Shown: positions 25,634 through 34,288, counted from the stretch's first letter. The stretch: 64,000 nt of DNA from an uncultured Clostridia bacterium (GCA_937900415.1 CALCEY010000018.1:11315-75314), one strand, 5' to 3'. The notes: generated from the sequence alone by a model not told the origin. Made by a program: numbers and translations.

Positions 25634-26305
25634 ATGTACAGGTTATTTATTATAGAAGACGACAGGGGGATAGCTGAGGCTATATCGGATCAGGCGAAGC
25701 AGTGGGGACTTGAAGTGAAGTGTGCGGAAAATTTCCGCAATATTTTAGCAGAGTTTGCAGAGTTTAATCCTCACCTGATACTCATGGACATAGGACTGCC
25801 GTTTTTTGATGGATATTATTGGTGCGGTGAAATCAGGAAGAGTTCCAATGTCCCGATAATATTCATTTCTTCTGCGTCGGATAATATGAACCTTGTAATG
25901 GCTATAAACATGGGGGGCGATGACTTCATATCAAAGCCCTTTGATATGAGCGTTTTGATGGCGAAAGTTCAGGCCATGCTGAGAAGAACGTATGATTTTT
26001 CGCAGGCAGCTCCAGTGATAGAGCATAGAGGAGCCCTCTTAAACACAGGAAGCAATGTGCTGATTTACGGTGATGAAAAAATTGAGCTGACGAAGAATGA
26101 GTACAGGATATTGCTCAATCTCATGGAAAACAAGGGAAAGGTGGTCAGCCGTGAAAAGCTTATGGAGAGCTTATGGAAGACGGATAGCTTCGTAGATGAA
26201 AATACCCTTACAGTAAATGTAGGCAGACTGAGAAAGAAGCTTGAAGCAGCCGGCCTTGACGATTTCATCAAGACTAAATTCGGCGTAGGCTATATGATAG
26301 ATTGA
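25634..26305 (+). CDS. OmpR-family response regulator (BceR-like)
   Basis: A 223-residue regulator with an N-terminal receiver domain (phosphoacceptor D52 in LILMDIGLPFFDG, acidic pair E8/D9, switch lysine in DDFISKPFD) and a C-terminal winged helix (residues about 125-220). The start at 25634 follows AGGGGGGAAG with good spacing. It pairs with the sensor kinase 47 bases downstream and an ABC transporter beyond, the classic BceRS-BceAB layout for antimicrobial peptide detoxification. A BceR-type binding site lies before the transporter genes. Confidence 0.9.
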   Translation: MYRLFIIEDDRGIAEAISDQAKQWGLEVKCAENFRNILAEFAEFNPHLILMDIGLPFFDGYYWCGEIRKSSNVPIIFISSASDNMNLVMAINMGGDDFISKPFDMSVLMAKVQAMLRRTYDFSQAAPVIEHRGALLNTGSNVLIYGDEKIELTKNEYRILLNLMENKGKVVSREKLMESLWKTDSFVDENTLTVNVGRLRKKLEAAGLDDFIKTKFGVGYMID

Positions 26306-26352
26306 GCTTGAAAATACGGTTGCGCTTAGATTGAGGAAAGCAGGGTGAAGGT

Positions 26353-27360
26353 ATGAAGAAAAAGAATGTAGCGGGCTTTTTAAAGATATATTTAAGATAC
26401 AGAAAAAAATATATATATGTTTTCCTGCTTTTTTGCGCCGTTTTTTTTGTTTCATTTTATCTTTATCATCTGCCTGTAGGAGCAGTTGCTTATCCGATGC
26501 TGCTGTGTTTCGTCATAGGAATAGTTATATTGGCTGTAAACATGAAAAATGCTTATGTAAAGCATGAGGAGCTCGAAAGACTGAGCCGGCTTTCCGCGGG
26601 CCTCATCACAAGCTTTCCTGAGATTACGTCGGTTGAAGATGAAGATTATATAAGGATTATAGAGAATCTTTGCACAGAGCAGAGACAGCTTGCCTGTGAA
26701 AGAGATAAGAAATACATGGATATGGTGGATTACTATACGATGTGGGCTCACCAGATAAAAACACCGATAACGTCCATGAAGCTTCATCTGCAAAAAGAAG
26801 ACACGGAATTTTCAAGAAAGATGTCCTCGGAGCTGTTTAGAATAGAACAGTATGTAGAGATGGTGCTGACCTTTTTAAGGCTCGACTCGGAAACTACAGA
26901 TTATTTAATAAAAGAATATTCCCTTGACGACATAGTGAGCCAGGCTGTAAGAAAATTCTCGGGAGATTTTATAAACAGAAAGCTGGCGCTTGAATATAAG
27001 CCCCTTGATACGTGGGTGATAACCGATGAAAAATGGCTTTCCTTCGTAATCGAGCAGGTTTTATCCAACGCTCTCAAGTATACGAGCAGTGGAAAGATAA
27101 GCATAGCCATGGAGGAACCGAAGACTCTTTGCATAAGGGATACAGGCATGGGAATATCAAAAGAGGAGCTTCCCCGTATTTTTGAAAAGGGATACAGCGG
27201 ATATAACGGAAGGGTCGATAAGAGAGCCAGCGGAATAGGGCTTTACCTATGCAAGAGGATATGTTCAAATCTGGGGCACGGAATTAAAGCGGAATCCGTT
27301 GCAGACGAAGGAACTGTGATAAAAATAGATTTGAACCAGAAAAGGGCGGACATTGAATAA
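26353..27360 (+). CDS. Intramembrane-sensing histidine kinase (BceS-like)
   Basis: A 335-residue kinase with two N-terminal transmembrane helices (about residues 20-38 and 43-62) joined by only a few residues, so it has no extracellular sensor domain. The phosphoacceptor is H133 in MWAHQIKTPIT. ATPase motifs follow: NALKYTS (N box), DTGMGIS (G1) and SGIGLYLC (G2). Kinases of this type sense peptides indirectly through the BceAB transporter encoded next to them. It is translated from ATG after GGGTGAAGG. Confidence 0.9.
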   Translation: MKKKNVAGFLKIYLRYRKKYIYVFLLFCAVFFVSFYLYHLPVGAVAYPMLLCFVIGIVILAVNMKNAYVKHEELERLSRLSAGLITSFPEITSVEDEDYIRIIENLCTEQRQLACERDKKYMDMVDYYTMWAHQIKTPITSMKLHLQKEDTEFSRKMSSELFRIEQYVEMVLTFLRLDSETTDYLIKEYSLDDIVSQAVRKFSGDFINRKLALEYKPLDTWVITDEKWLSFVIEQVLSNALKYTSSGKISIAMEEPKTLCIRDTGMGISKEELPRIFEKGYSGYNGRVDKRASGIGLYLCKRICSNLGHGIKAESVADEGTVIKIDLNQKRADIE

Positions 27361-27395
27361 CAGCTGTAAAAGCCTATGAGTATTTCGAAGAAATC

Positions 27396-27409
27396 TTACA
27401 TTATTGTTA
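27396..27409 (+). promoter_or_regulatory. BceR-type operator upstream of the ABC transporter
   Basis: TTACA-TTAT-TGTTA matches the TNACA-N4-TGTAA consensus of Bce-like regulators with one mismatch. It is 36 bases after the kinase stop and 168 bases before the transporter start. A plausible promoter (TTGTAA at 27425, TAATAT at 27447) follows. Confidence 0.55.
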
Positions 27410-27442
27410 GAAATATTTGCGATATTGTAAGCCGATGTAATG

Positions 27443-27461
27443 GCGATAATATCGCTTTTTT
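27443..27461 (+). terminator. Short hairpin plus T tract between kinase and transporter
   Basis: GCGAT-AAT-ATCGC is followed by six T residues. It may end read-through from the kinase gene. It overlaps the candidate -10 box, so both assignments are tentative. Confidence 0.4.
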
Positions 27462-27576
27462 GATATTATTGATTTAGCCAAAGAGAAGAAGGCGCCTTTA
27501 CCGAAAGCCGCCCAAAGTCTTCGGCCATAAAACTTTGAGACAGAAATTAAAGAATCAAAAGGGAGGAATTTTGATA

Positions 27577-28338
27577 ATGAGTATTTTGGAGGTTAACAAT
27601 CTCAAAAAAGTTTATACCACCCGTTTCGGCGGAGCTAAGGTAGAAGCGCTCAAAAATGTTAATTTCAGCGTGGAGCAGGGAGAATACGTGGCTATAATGG
27701 GCGAATCAGGCTCGGGAAAGACGACTCTGCTTAATATACTGGCGGCGCTTGATAAGCCGACGGGCGGAAACGTTATTTTGGACGGAAAGGATTTGTCCGC
27801 CATAAAGGAATCCTCCGTTTCTGCGTTCCGAAGAGATAACCTGGGATTCGTGTTTCAGGATTTCAATCTTCTGGATACCTTCTCCTTGGAGGACAACATA
27901 TATTTGCCGCTGGTTCTGGCAGGAAAATCTTATAAGGAAATGAACGGCAGATTGAAACTTATATCAGATAAGCTTGGGATTTCAGAGCTCTTGAGAAAAT
28001 ATCCGTATGAGGTATCAGGGGGACAGAAACAGCGTGCGGCAGTAGCCAGAGCTCTGATTACCAATCCCAAGGTGATTTTGGCAGATGAGCCGACGGGAGC
28101 ACTGGACTCCAAGTCGACAGACGAGCTTCTTAGTCTGTTCAGAGAAATCAATGAAAACGGGCAGACCATCGTAATGGTAACTCATTCGGTGAAGGCTGCC
28201 AGCCATGCGGGAAGGGTACTTTTCATTAAAGACGGAGAAGTGTTTCATCAGATTTACCGAGGGGACAACACAAATCAGCAGCTGTATCAGAAGATTTCAG
28301 ATACATTGACCATGCTGCAGGCAGGCGGTGAGAGATAA
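27577..28338 (+). CDS. ABC transporter ATP-binding protein (BceA-like)
   Basis: A 253-residue ATPase of the MacB/BceA family. Walker A is GESGSGKTT, the Q loop is in FVFQDFNLL, the signature is VSGGQKQR and Walker B VILADEPTGALD. The start ATG at 27577 follows AAAGGGAGGAA; an upstream in-frame TTG at 27535 is less likely. Its stop overlaps the start of the permease gene by one base, so the two are translationally coupled. Substrates of this group are peptide antibiotics acting on the cell envelope. Confidence 0.92.
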   Translation: MSILEVNNLKKVYTTRFGGAKVEALKNVNFSVEQGEYVAIMGESGSGKTTLLNILAALDKPTGGNVILDGKDLSAIKESSVSAFRRDNLGFVFQDFNLLDTFSLEDNIYLPLVLAGKSYKEMNGRLKLISDKLGISELLRKYPYEVSGGQKQRAAVARALITNPKVILADEPTGALDSKSTDELLSLFREINENGQTIVMVTHSVKAASHAGRVLFIKDGEVFHQIYRGDNTNQQLYQKISDTLTMLQAGGER

Positions 28339-30380
28339 TGAAGACAGGATTTTATCCGAAGCTTGCCTTTTCAAGCATAAGGAAAAACAAGAGATTTTAT
28401 CTTCCCTACATTCTTACATGTATCGGTATGGTAATGATGCAGTACATCGTAGTCTTTCTCTCCGTAACTCCGGTGTTCGGCAAAATGCCGGGAGCGCTTT
28501 CACTGCAAATGATGCTCGGGCTGGGCGGATTTGTCATAGCTGCCTTCTCGGTGATATTCCTTTTTTACACAAATTCGTTTTTAATGCGCAGGAGGAGAAA
28601 GGAATTCGGGCTTTACAATATACTTGGAATGGATAAATTCAACATAGGACGTATCTTGTTCTGGGAAACCGTATTGATAGCAGTCATAGCGCTGAGCGTT
28701 GGGCTTGGGCTTGGCATAATTTTTTCAAAGGCGGCTGAGCTCGTTCTAATGAATGTTATGCACGGAGATATAAGCTATACCATATCAGTTTCTGGACAGG
28801 CTCTTGCGATTACTACGATTTGCTTTCTGGCGATTTTTACGCTGCTGATGGTCAATTCTCTGATAAAAATCAGCCTTTCAAATCCTATATCCATGCTTCG
28901 CAGTGAAAATGTCGGAGAAAAAAAGCCAAAGGGAAATTGGATTTTAGGCCTTACAGGTCTGCTCTTCGTCGGGGGAGCCTATTATATGGCTATAACCATA
29001 AAAAATCCTCTTTCGGCGCTTATGTGGTTTTTCGTCGCAGTGCTTATGGTCATAGCCGGAACCTACCTGCTGTTCATCTCGGGTTCGGTATTGATGTGCA
29101 GGCTTCTTAAGAAGAACAAGAAATACTATTATAATCCGAAGCATTTTGTATCAGTCTCCTCCATGGCATACAGGATGAAGAGAAACGGAGCCGGACTGGC
29201 GTCGATATGTATATTGGGAACCATGGTGCTTGTAATGATAGCGTCAACATCATGCCTGTATTTCGGCGTTGAAGACGCTATGGAAAGCAGATACCCAAGG
29301 GAGATAAACGCAACGTTTATTTTTAACGATTCCGATGAAATGAGCGAGGAAAACATAGGTGTACTGAGGGAAAATGCTGAGAAAGTTGCGGCCGAAGAGG
29401 GCGTCACGGAAAAAAACATATTGGATTACAGATATGCTCAGGCTACCGGTCTCATAAATGAAGACGGCAGCATAGAAATGGATTTAGGTTATCTTTCAGA
29501 GGTCTCGGGAAACGATGTGGAAAGGGTTCATATATACTACTTTATGTCCCTTGACGACTATAACAAGATGACAAAGCAGGATAAAAAGCTTGAAGATGAC
29601 CAGGCTATCATACATGTGAACAGGGGAGATTATGACTATGAAAATATTAAGATAGACGGCGCAGTAGATTATCGCATAGTTGAAAAATCCGATGAAGACA
29701 TCGCCAGCCCGTATGCCGCCATGGATGCGGTGCCGTCCGTCTTCGTCATAGTAAAGGATTTCGATGAATGTATGGAAAGGTTAGACATGCTTTCCGATGA
29801 ATACGGCAATAGTCTGACGCATCTCAGGTGGAATTACGGATTTGACACAGGCTTATCCGAAGAAAAGCAGCTTGAAGTAAGGGATAATATTGTAACAAGC
29901 TTCGACAAATTAAAGGAAAAGGAAAGCTTTTTCTTTAAAGATAACTGGGAAAGCATTGCTTCAAATAAAGCTGACTTTTACGGAACCTTCGGAGGACTTC
30001 TCTTCCTCGGGGCAATGCTTAGCATAGTGTTCATCTTTGCAGCCGTATTGATAATATATTACAAACAGATTTCTGAAGGATATGAGGATCAGGCGCGTTT
30101 CGATATAATGCAGAAGGTCGGAATGACGAGAAAAGAAATAAGGAAAAGCATAAATTCGCAGCTCCTCGTAGTATTTTTCCTGCCGCTTATAGCAGCAGGC
30201 ATACATCTGACGTTCGCCTTTCCTTTCGTACGCAGGCTTCTTCTTCTGTTCAATCTGATGAATGCAAAGCTGCTTATAATAACTACCGCTGTAACTTTCC
30301 TGATATTCGCGATATTTTATATGATGGTCTATCGTATAACTTCAAACTCTTATTACAAGATAGTGGCTGATAAAAAATAG
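28338..30380 (+). CDS. ABC transporter permease (BceB-like)
   Basis: A 680-residue permease of the FtsX family with ten predicted membrane segments. A large extracellular domain of roughly 200 residues (about residues 310-530) is typical of BceB proteins and is thought to recognise peptides. The N-terminus has LAFSSIRKNKRFYLPYILTC, and the C-terminal membrane block includes FGGLLFLGAMLSIVFIFAAV. It forms the sensory and detoxifying complex with the ATPase and the two-component system upstream. A terminator follows directly. Confidence 0.9.
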   Translation: MKTGFYPKLAFSSIRKNKRFYLPYILTCIGMVMMQYIVVFLSVTPVFGKMPGALSLQMMLGLGGFVIAAFSVIFLFYTNSFLMRRRRKEFGLYNILGMDKFNIGRILFWETVLIAVIALSVGLGLGIIFSKAAELVLMNVMHGDISYTISVSGQALAITTICFLAIFTLLMVNSLIKISLSNPISMLRSENVGEKKPKGNWILGLTGLLFVGGAYYMAITIKNPLSALMWFFVAVLMVIAGTYLLFISGSVLMCRLLKKNKKYYYNPKHFVSVSSMAYRMKRNGAGLASICILGTMVLVMIASTSCLYFGVEDAMESRYPREINATFIFNDSDEMSEENIGVLRENAEKVAAEEGVTEKNILDYRYAQATGLINEDGSIEMDLGYLSEVSGNDVERVHIYYFMSLDDYNKMTKQDKKLEDDQAIIHVNRGDYDYENIKIDGAVDYRIVEKSDEDIASPYAAMDAVPSVFVIVKDFDECMERLDMLSDEYGNSLTHLRWNYGFDTGLSEEKQLEVRDNIVTSFDKLKEKESFFFKDNWESIASNKADFYGTFGGLLFLGAMLSIVFIFAAVLIIYYKQISEGYEDQARFDIMQKVGMTRKEIRKSINSQLLVVFFLPLIAAGIHLTFAFPFVRRLLLLFNLMNAKLLIITTAVTFLIFAIFYMMVYRITSNSYYKIVADKK

Positions 30381-30393
30381 ATGAATTTTGCAA

Positions 30394-30434
30394 AAACACC
30401 TGCCTGAAAATTTAATTTCCGGCAGGTGTTTTTT
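30394..30434 (+). terminator. Intrinsic terminator after the BceAB-like transporter
   Basis: The stem AACACCTGCC / GGCAGGTGTT has a 16-base loop and is followed by TTTT. The A-rich upstream side makes the hairpin symmetrical. Confidence 0.85.
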
Positions 30435-30612
30435 GCTGCTGTTTACAGCCGTTTTAAAGGCCGTTTTCGGAATTGCGGCAAATACCGGCAGCCGGCGGTA
30501 AGCGGTTTTATTTTATATTGGGATGTATAATTATATTAGTTTGTATATTCGATTGATTTTCAGCATGACCATACAATTTTTATTTTTAATTCGGGCAAAA
30601 TAGAAAAATATA

Positions 30613-30641
30613 TTGACAAAAGGGAGGAAAGCATTTAAAAT
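30613..30641 (+). promoter_or_regulatory. Sigma-70 promoter of the DUF3793 gene
   Basis: TTGACA (30613-30618) and TAAAAT (30636-30641) are separated by 17 bases. The predicted start of transcription falls at the first of two palindromic operators. Confidence 0.7.
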
Positions 30642-30649
30642 TAAAACAT

Positions 30650-30665
30650 GTTAGCTATAGCTAAC
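30650..30665 (+). promoter_or_regulatory. Palindromic operator 1 (DtxR-like)
   Basis: GTTAGCTATAGCTAAC is a perfect 16-base palindrome overlapping the expected transcription start. TTAG-N6-CTAA resembles iron- or manganese-responsive DtxR/IdeR family sites. The regulator gene is not in this window. Confidence 0.6.
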
Positions 30666-30682
30666 TAAAAATTAAGGAAATG

Positions 30683-30698
30683 GTTAGTATGCACTAAC
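30683..30698 (+). promoter_or_regulatory. Palindromic operator 2 (DtxR-like)
   Basis: GTTAGTATGCACTAAC is a near-perfect palindrome with the same GTTAG-N6-CTAAC outline. It is centred 33 bases after operator 1, about three helical turns, so both could be bound on the same face. Confidence 0.6.
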
Positions 30699-30716
30699 TA
30701 AATGCAAAGGAATGCC

Positions 30717-31280
30717 ATGACGGAAAAATTATTGATAAGACACTGCGCGCCTACTCTTGCAGCTATGAAGACCGGCAGCATATTCTCCTGTGTGTTTGAA
30801 AATGCAGAGGAAATGAAAAATTTCATACGAAGGATGAATAAAACCTTCAGGGGGAAAGGGGTAAAGACAATACCTCTGAGAAACAGGGAGAATAAGATGC
30901 TGATATACGTTTTTCGCCCTGAGCTGCTTAAGAAGGATATGGAAAACGACATGACGTGCAGTATCATGCGAGAACTGGGATACTGCTGCGGAGATGTCGG
31001 AAAATGTATAATGAGGCTGATAGAAAGAATAGATGAAGCCGAAGTCTTCCCACATGAGGTAGGAATGTTTCTCGGCTTTCCGCCGGAGGACGTATGCGGA
31101 TTTATACAGAATAAAGCGAAGAATTTTAAATTTGCAGGATACTGGAAGGTGTACGGAGACGAAGAAAAGGCACGCAGGACTTTTGAACGATATAAAAAAT
31201 GCAGCGAAATATATGCAGATTGTTTTGAAAGAGGTTTTACGCTTGAAAAGCTAACCGTAGCAGAAAAGCGTACAAACTGA
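30717..31280 (+). CDS. DUF3793 family protein
   Basis: A 187-residue soluble protein recognised as DUF3793, with features LIRHCAPTLAAMKTGSIF near the N-terminus, GYCCGDVGKCI in the middle and HEVGMFLGFPPEDVCGFI in the second half. The family has no known function and is often found near iron or flavodoxin genes in Clostridia. The start at 30717 is chosen for AAAGGA at 30705-30710; an in-frame ATG at 30702 lacks a site. Two DtxR-like palindromes in its 5' region suggest metal-dependent repression. Several conserved cysteines may bind metal. Confidence 0.8.
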   Translation: MTEKLLIRHCAPTLAAMKTGSIFSCVFENAEEMKNFIRRMNKTFRGKGVKTIPLRNRENKMLIYVFRPELLKKDMENDMTCSIMRELGYCCGDVGKCIMRLIERIDEAEVFPHEVGMFLGFPPEDVCGFIQNKAKNFKFAGYWKVYGDEEKARRTFERYKKCSEIYADCFERGFTLEKLTVAEKRTN

Positions 31281-31336
31281 TTCAAATATATAAGGCTGAA
31301 ATGCCTCCTTATGCCTGATTTCTTAAAAGCCATTGC

Positions 31337-31369
31337 AAAAGCCGCCGTAATATAATTACGGCGGCTTTT
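31337..31369. terminator. Bidirectional terminator
   Basis: A 15-bp perfect stem AAAAGCCGCCGTAAT / ATTACGGCGGCTTTT with a 3-base loop lies between the convergent DUF3793 and BFD-like genes and has T/A flanks for both directions. Confidence 0.85.
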
Positions 31370-31511
31370 GTGCTCGTACCTCTGCCCGATATATTGTATG
31401 CGTATGTTTAACGTGTTTTCATCGCATACCTGCCCCTGTATTTTCTTTTGCACGTGATAGCTCCGGCAAAGTACGTTGAAATAACTTTGACGATGCCTTC
31501 TGATATGCAGA

Positions 31512-31700
31512 CTATCGGTTTACGCTCTCGATGACCTCCATAATCATTTCTCTGCAACCGCCGCACTTGTTGCCTATATTGAGTTTTTCGCATATTTCCC
31601 TGAGGTCGGTTATACCTGTTTCTCTGGCGAAATCCTCAATTTCTCCTCTCGTAACATGACGACATGCGCATGTTTCATATTCTCTTGAATTTTTATCCAT
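31512..31700 (-). CDS. BFD-like [2Fe-2S] binding protein
   Basis: A 62-residue protein with CAC near residue 12 and CGGC near residue 46, the CxC-x(31-34)-CxxC spacing of bacterioferritin-associated ferredoxin-like domains. It would bind one [2Fe-2S] cluster. A strong ribosome binding site GGAGG precedes the ATG. It is convergent with the possibly iron-regulated DUF3793 gene, which hints at a role in iron or electron transfer. Stand-alone copies of this domain are common in Clostridia and their partners are usually unknown. Confidence 0.8.
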   Translation of the reverse strand: MDKNSREYETCACRHVTRGEIEDFARETGITDLREICEKLNIGNKCGGCREMIMEVIESVNR

Positions 31701-31859
31701 ACTGATTAACCTCCGTAAAAAATTTATAGCGCAAAATTAACGCATTAGAATATCATGCCTTTAAATAACCGGACGCAGTAATTCTGCGCAAGCTTTGCAT
31801 TGACCTTAATTTTACCAAAATCGTAAAATAGGAAAAGCAGGCTTTCGATAAGTATATCA

Positions 31860-31889
31860 CTTTTAATTTCACAATTAAAGTGGTATAAT
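31860..31889 (+). promoter_or_regulatory. Extended -10 promoter with overlapping inverted repeat
   Basis: TGGTATAAT (31881-31889) is an ideal extended -10 motif. An inverted repeat CTTTTAATT-N4-AATTAAAG (31860-31880) occupies the -35 region and could be an operator. Transcription would run into the leader of the His-rich GTPase gene. Confidence 0.5.
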
Positions 31890-31904
31890 AATTTAGTTAT
31901 AAAA

Positions 31905-32022
31905 AGCTGTCGTCTGCCAAAACTCATCGGGACAGTCGGAAATGATTCCGCCAAGCCGAAGAACAAGGATAGGCAGCTCAAGGTTCACTATATAATATAA
32001 GCTTGAACAGCGCTTGGTTTTT
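31905..32022 (+). promoter_or_regulatory. Possible structured leader with terminator-like hairpin
   Basis: Segment 31905-31977 can fold with CTGCC pairing to GGCAG around an inner hairpin CGGAA-ATGA-TTCCG. It is followed by a second stem (CAAG, GTTCA with TGAAC, CTTG) and GTTTTT at 32017-32022, 84 bases before the GTPase start. The layout is that of an attenuating leader or riboswitch, but it matches no class I recognise. Confidence 0.35.
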
Positions 32023-32105
32023 AATATATCAGCGATTAAGCGGCGTTGATATCTATATTTTTGCTGAGGGCTGAGATATAAAATAAATGAAAAGGGATGA
32101 TGAAA

Positions 32106-33173
32106 ATGATTAAGGTGGACATTTTTTCAGGATTTTTAGGCGCAGGCAAGACTACGCTCATCAAGAAGTTGGTAGAGGAAGCGTACAAGGGGGAAAAAGT
32201 AGTTCTGATAGAAAATGAATTCGGAGAAATAGGCATAGACGGAGGCTTTCTTAAGGATTCGGGAATTGAAATAAACGAGATGAATTCAGGCTGCATATGC
32301 TGCAGTCTCGTCGGAGATTTTGGAAAAGCATTGAGGCAGGTGGTTGAAGAGTTCAGCCCTGAAAGAATTCTTATCGAGCCTTCCGGAGTCGGAAAGCTAA
32401 GCGATATAATCGAGGCTGTTGAAAATCTTCATATAGAGGATGTTAGCCTTAACGGTTTCACTACGGTTGTAGACGCCGGAAAGGCAAAAATATACATGAA
32501 AAACTTTGGAGAGTTTTTCAATAATCAGGTTGAACATGCAAGTTCAATAATTCTTAGCCATACGTCAAAACTTTCAGATGAGAAGCTACAGCAGGTAACT
32601 GAAATGCTGAGGGAACATAATCCGCATGCAGTAATGATAACGACAGATTGGGATAAGCTTTCTGGCAAGCAGATTTTAGCTGCTATGGAGAGGAAGGATA
32701 CCATTGAGGCAGCTCTGAGAAAGCTTGAAGAGGAACATGCAGAGGATGAACATCATCATGAGCATTGCAGTCACGATCACCATGAGCATGAACACTGCGG
32801 TCACGAGCACGGTCACCACGAGCATGACCATCACCGCGAGCATGACGAGCACTGCTGCTGCGGCCACGATCATGACCATCACGGACATCATCATGCCGAC
32901 GAGGTTTTCGACAGCATAGGTGAAGAAACCACCAGAAAATACAGTGTCGAGGAGATAGAAAATGCTCTTTCAAGCATTGAAGAACAGCAGACATATGGAT
33001 TTGTCATCAGAGCCAAGGGGATAGTTGAGGGAACTGACGGTGACTGGATACATTTCGACTATGTGCCGGGAGAAGCAGATGTGCGAAAAGGCTCTGCAGA
33101 GGTAACGGGAAGGCTTTGCGTTATAGGTTCAGAGCTTAAAAAGGACGCCGTAAGAGAACTTTTCGGCCTTTAG
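32106..33173 (+). CDS. COG0523 (CobW-family) GTPase with His-rich metal-binding region
   Basis: A 355-residue P-loop metallochaperone. The N-terminus has Walker A SGFLGAGKTTLI, a family metal motif GCICCSL (CxCC), and the conserved ENEFGEIGIDG. A segment of about 50 residues (roughly 215-265) is almost half histidine with several cysteines, followed by a CobW C-terminal domain (YGFVIRAKGIVEG). Such proteins transfer zinc, cobalt, nickel or iron to client enzymes. The start at 32106 has AAGGG 9 bases upstream; in-frame ATGs at 32097 and 32100 are too close to it. A second GTPase of the same class follows. The metal cannot be deduced. Confidence 0.88.
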   Translation: MIKVDIFSGFLGAGKTTLIKKLVEEAYKGEKVVLIENEFGEIGIDGGFLKDSGIEINEMNSGCICCSLVGDFGKALRQVVEEFSPERILIEPSGVGKLSDIIEAVENLHIEDVSLNGFTTVVDAGKAKIYMKNFGEFFNNQVEHASSIILSHTSKLSDEKLQQVTEMLREHNPHAVMITTDWDKLSGKQILAAMERKDTIEAALRKLEEEHAEDEHHHEHCSHDHHEHEHCGHEHGHHEHDHHREHDEHCCCGHDHDHHGHHHADEVFDSIGEETTRKYSVEEIENALSSIEEQQTYGFVIRAKGIVEGTDGDWIHFDYVPGEADVRKGSAEVTGRLCVIGSELKKDAVRELFGL

Positions 33174-33308
33174 AATTTAGAACTTTCAGCGTTTAGCGAT
33201 GCGGTTGACGATTAACCGAATTGAAAGAAATATGAATAAAGGCTTGCCGCCTTTAACGGGAGACAGGCTTAAATATAAAAGACAAAGACAAAAGGAAGGG
33301 CACTCGGG

Positions 33309-34262
33309 ATGGCAGCTATGAGAGAAATTCCCGTATATCTTTTTACGGGCTTTTTAGACGCAGGTAAAACCACTTTTATTCAGGAAACTCTTGAAGATCC
33401 TCAGTTTAACGGAGGAGAAAGGACTATGGTTCTGCTCTGCGAAGAAGGGGAAAGAGAGTTGGAACCGCTGAAATTTTCGGCTTCCAATGTTAAGCTTGTT
33501 TCGCTGGACGATGAAGAGCTTCTGACGGAAGAATACCTTAAGAGTCTGGAGGAAAAGTATAGCTTTGAAAGGATAATAATAGAATATAACGGTATGTGGC
33601 TTTTGGACAACCTGTACGCTGCGCTGCCGGAACACTGGCGGGTATATCAGGAAATGTCCTTCGCTGATTCGAGGACTTATCTGACATATAACAACAATAT
33701 GCGGAACTTGACCGTAGATAAAATAAAATCACCGGAGGCTATAATATTTAAAAATTTTGATAAATCCATGGATAAGATGGATTATCATAAGATAGTAAGG
33801 GTTATAAACAGAAGATGTCAGATAATATATGAATACGACAAGGAACATATAGAGTTTGACGATATAGAAGACCCGCTTCCATATGATATTTTTTCTCCGG
33901 AGATAGAGATAGAAGATAAGGACTATGCTATATGGTACTCAGATATGAATGAAGAGGAAGAAAAATATTATGGAAAGATATTGACCATAAAGGGCAGAAC
34001 CTTATTAGGAGGAGGTCTTGAGGAGGACGAATTTGTAATCGGAAGACATATAATGACGTGCTGTGCTGAAGACATTCAGTTCGGCGGCCTTGTGGCCAAG
34101 TACGAAAATTCTCAGAATCTTGAACATGGGGGCTGGGCTGTAATGAAAGCCAAGGTAGAAAAAGAGTTTAATCATATGTATCAGAGCGAGGGTCCTGTTT
34201 TTCATGTGATAAGCGTGGAAAAAGTTTCTGCTCCTGAAGAAGAAGTCGCAACATTCTATTAG
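33309..34262 (+). CDS. COG0523-like GTPase fused to a YcgQ/DUF1980-like C-terminal domain
   Basis: A 317-residue protein. The N-terminus carries a P-loop FTGFLDAGKTTFIQ like the upstream GTPase but lacks the CxCC motif. Residues about 205-315 contain FVIGRHIMTCCAEDIQFGGL, closely resembling the C-terminal domain of the YcgQ (DUF1980) family, whose partner YcgR is a membrane permease. This suggests a metal-handling or metal-permease-associated GTPase. It lies 135 bases after the His-rich GTPase and 26 bases before pyk, with ribosome binding site AAGGAAGGG. The permease itself is not in this window. Confidence 0.75.
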   Translation: MAAMREIPVYLFTGFLDAGKTTFIQETLEDPQFNGGERTMVLLCEEGERELEPLKFSASNVKLVSLDDEELLTEEYLKSLEEKYSFERIIIEYNGMWLLDNLYAALPEHWRVYQEMSFADSRTYLTYNNNMRNLTVDKIKSPEAIIFKNFDKSMDKMDYHKIVRVINRRCQIIYEYDKEHIEFDDIEDPLPYDIFSPEIEIEDKDYAIWYSDMNEEEEKYYGKILTIKGRTLLGGGLEEDEFVIGRHIMTCCAEDIQFGGLVAKYENSQNLEHGGWAVMKAKVEKEFNHMYQSEGPVFHVISVEKVSAPEEEVATFY

Positions 34263-34288
34263 TTTATCGTAATGTAGGGAGGTAAATT

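Noticed and set aside
30698..31453. 251-codon minus-strand ORF opposite DUF3793
   Set aside because: The plus-strand gene has a promoter, operators and a ribosome binding site; the antisense product has no recognisable features and crosses a bidirectional terminator.
32683..32994. Minus-strand ORFs opposite the His-rich region
   Set aside because: They are mirror images of the His codons (Met/Val or Arg/His runs) and have no independent support.
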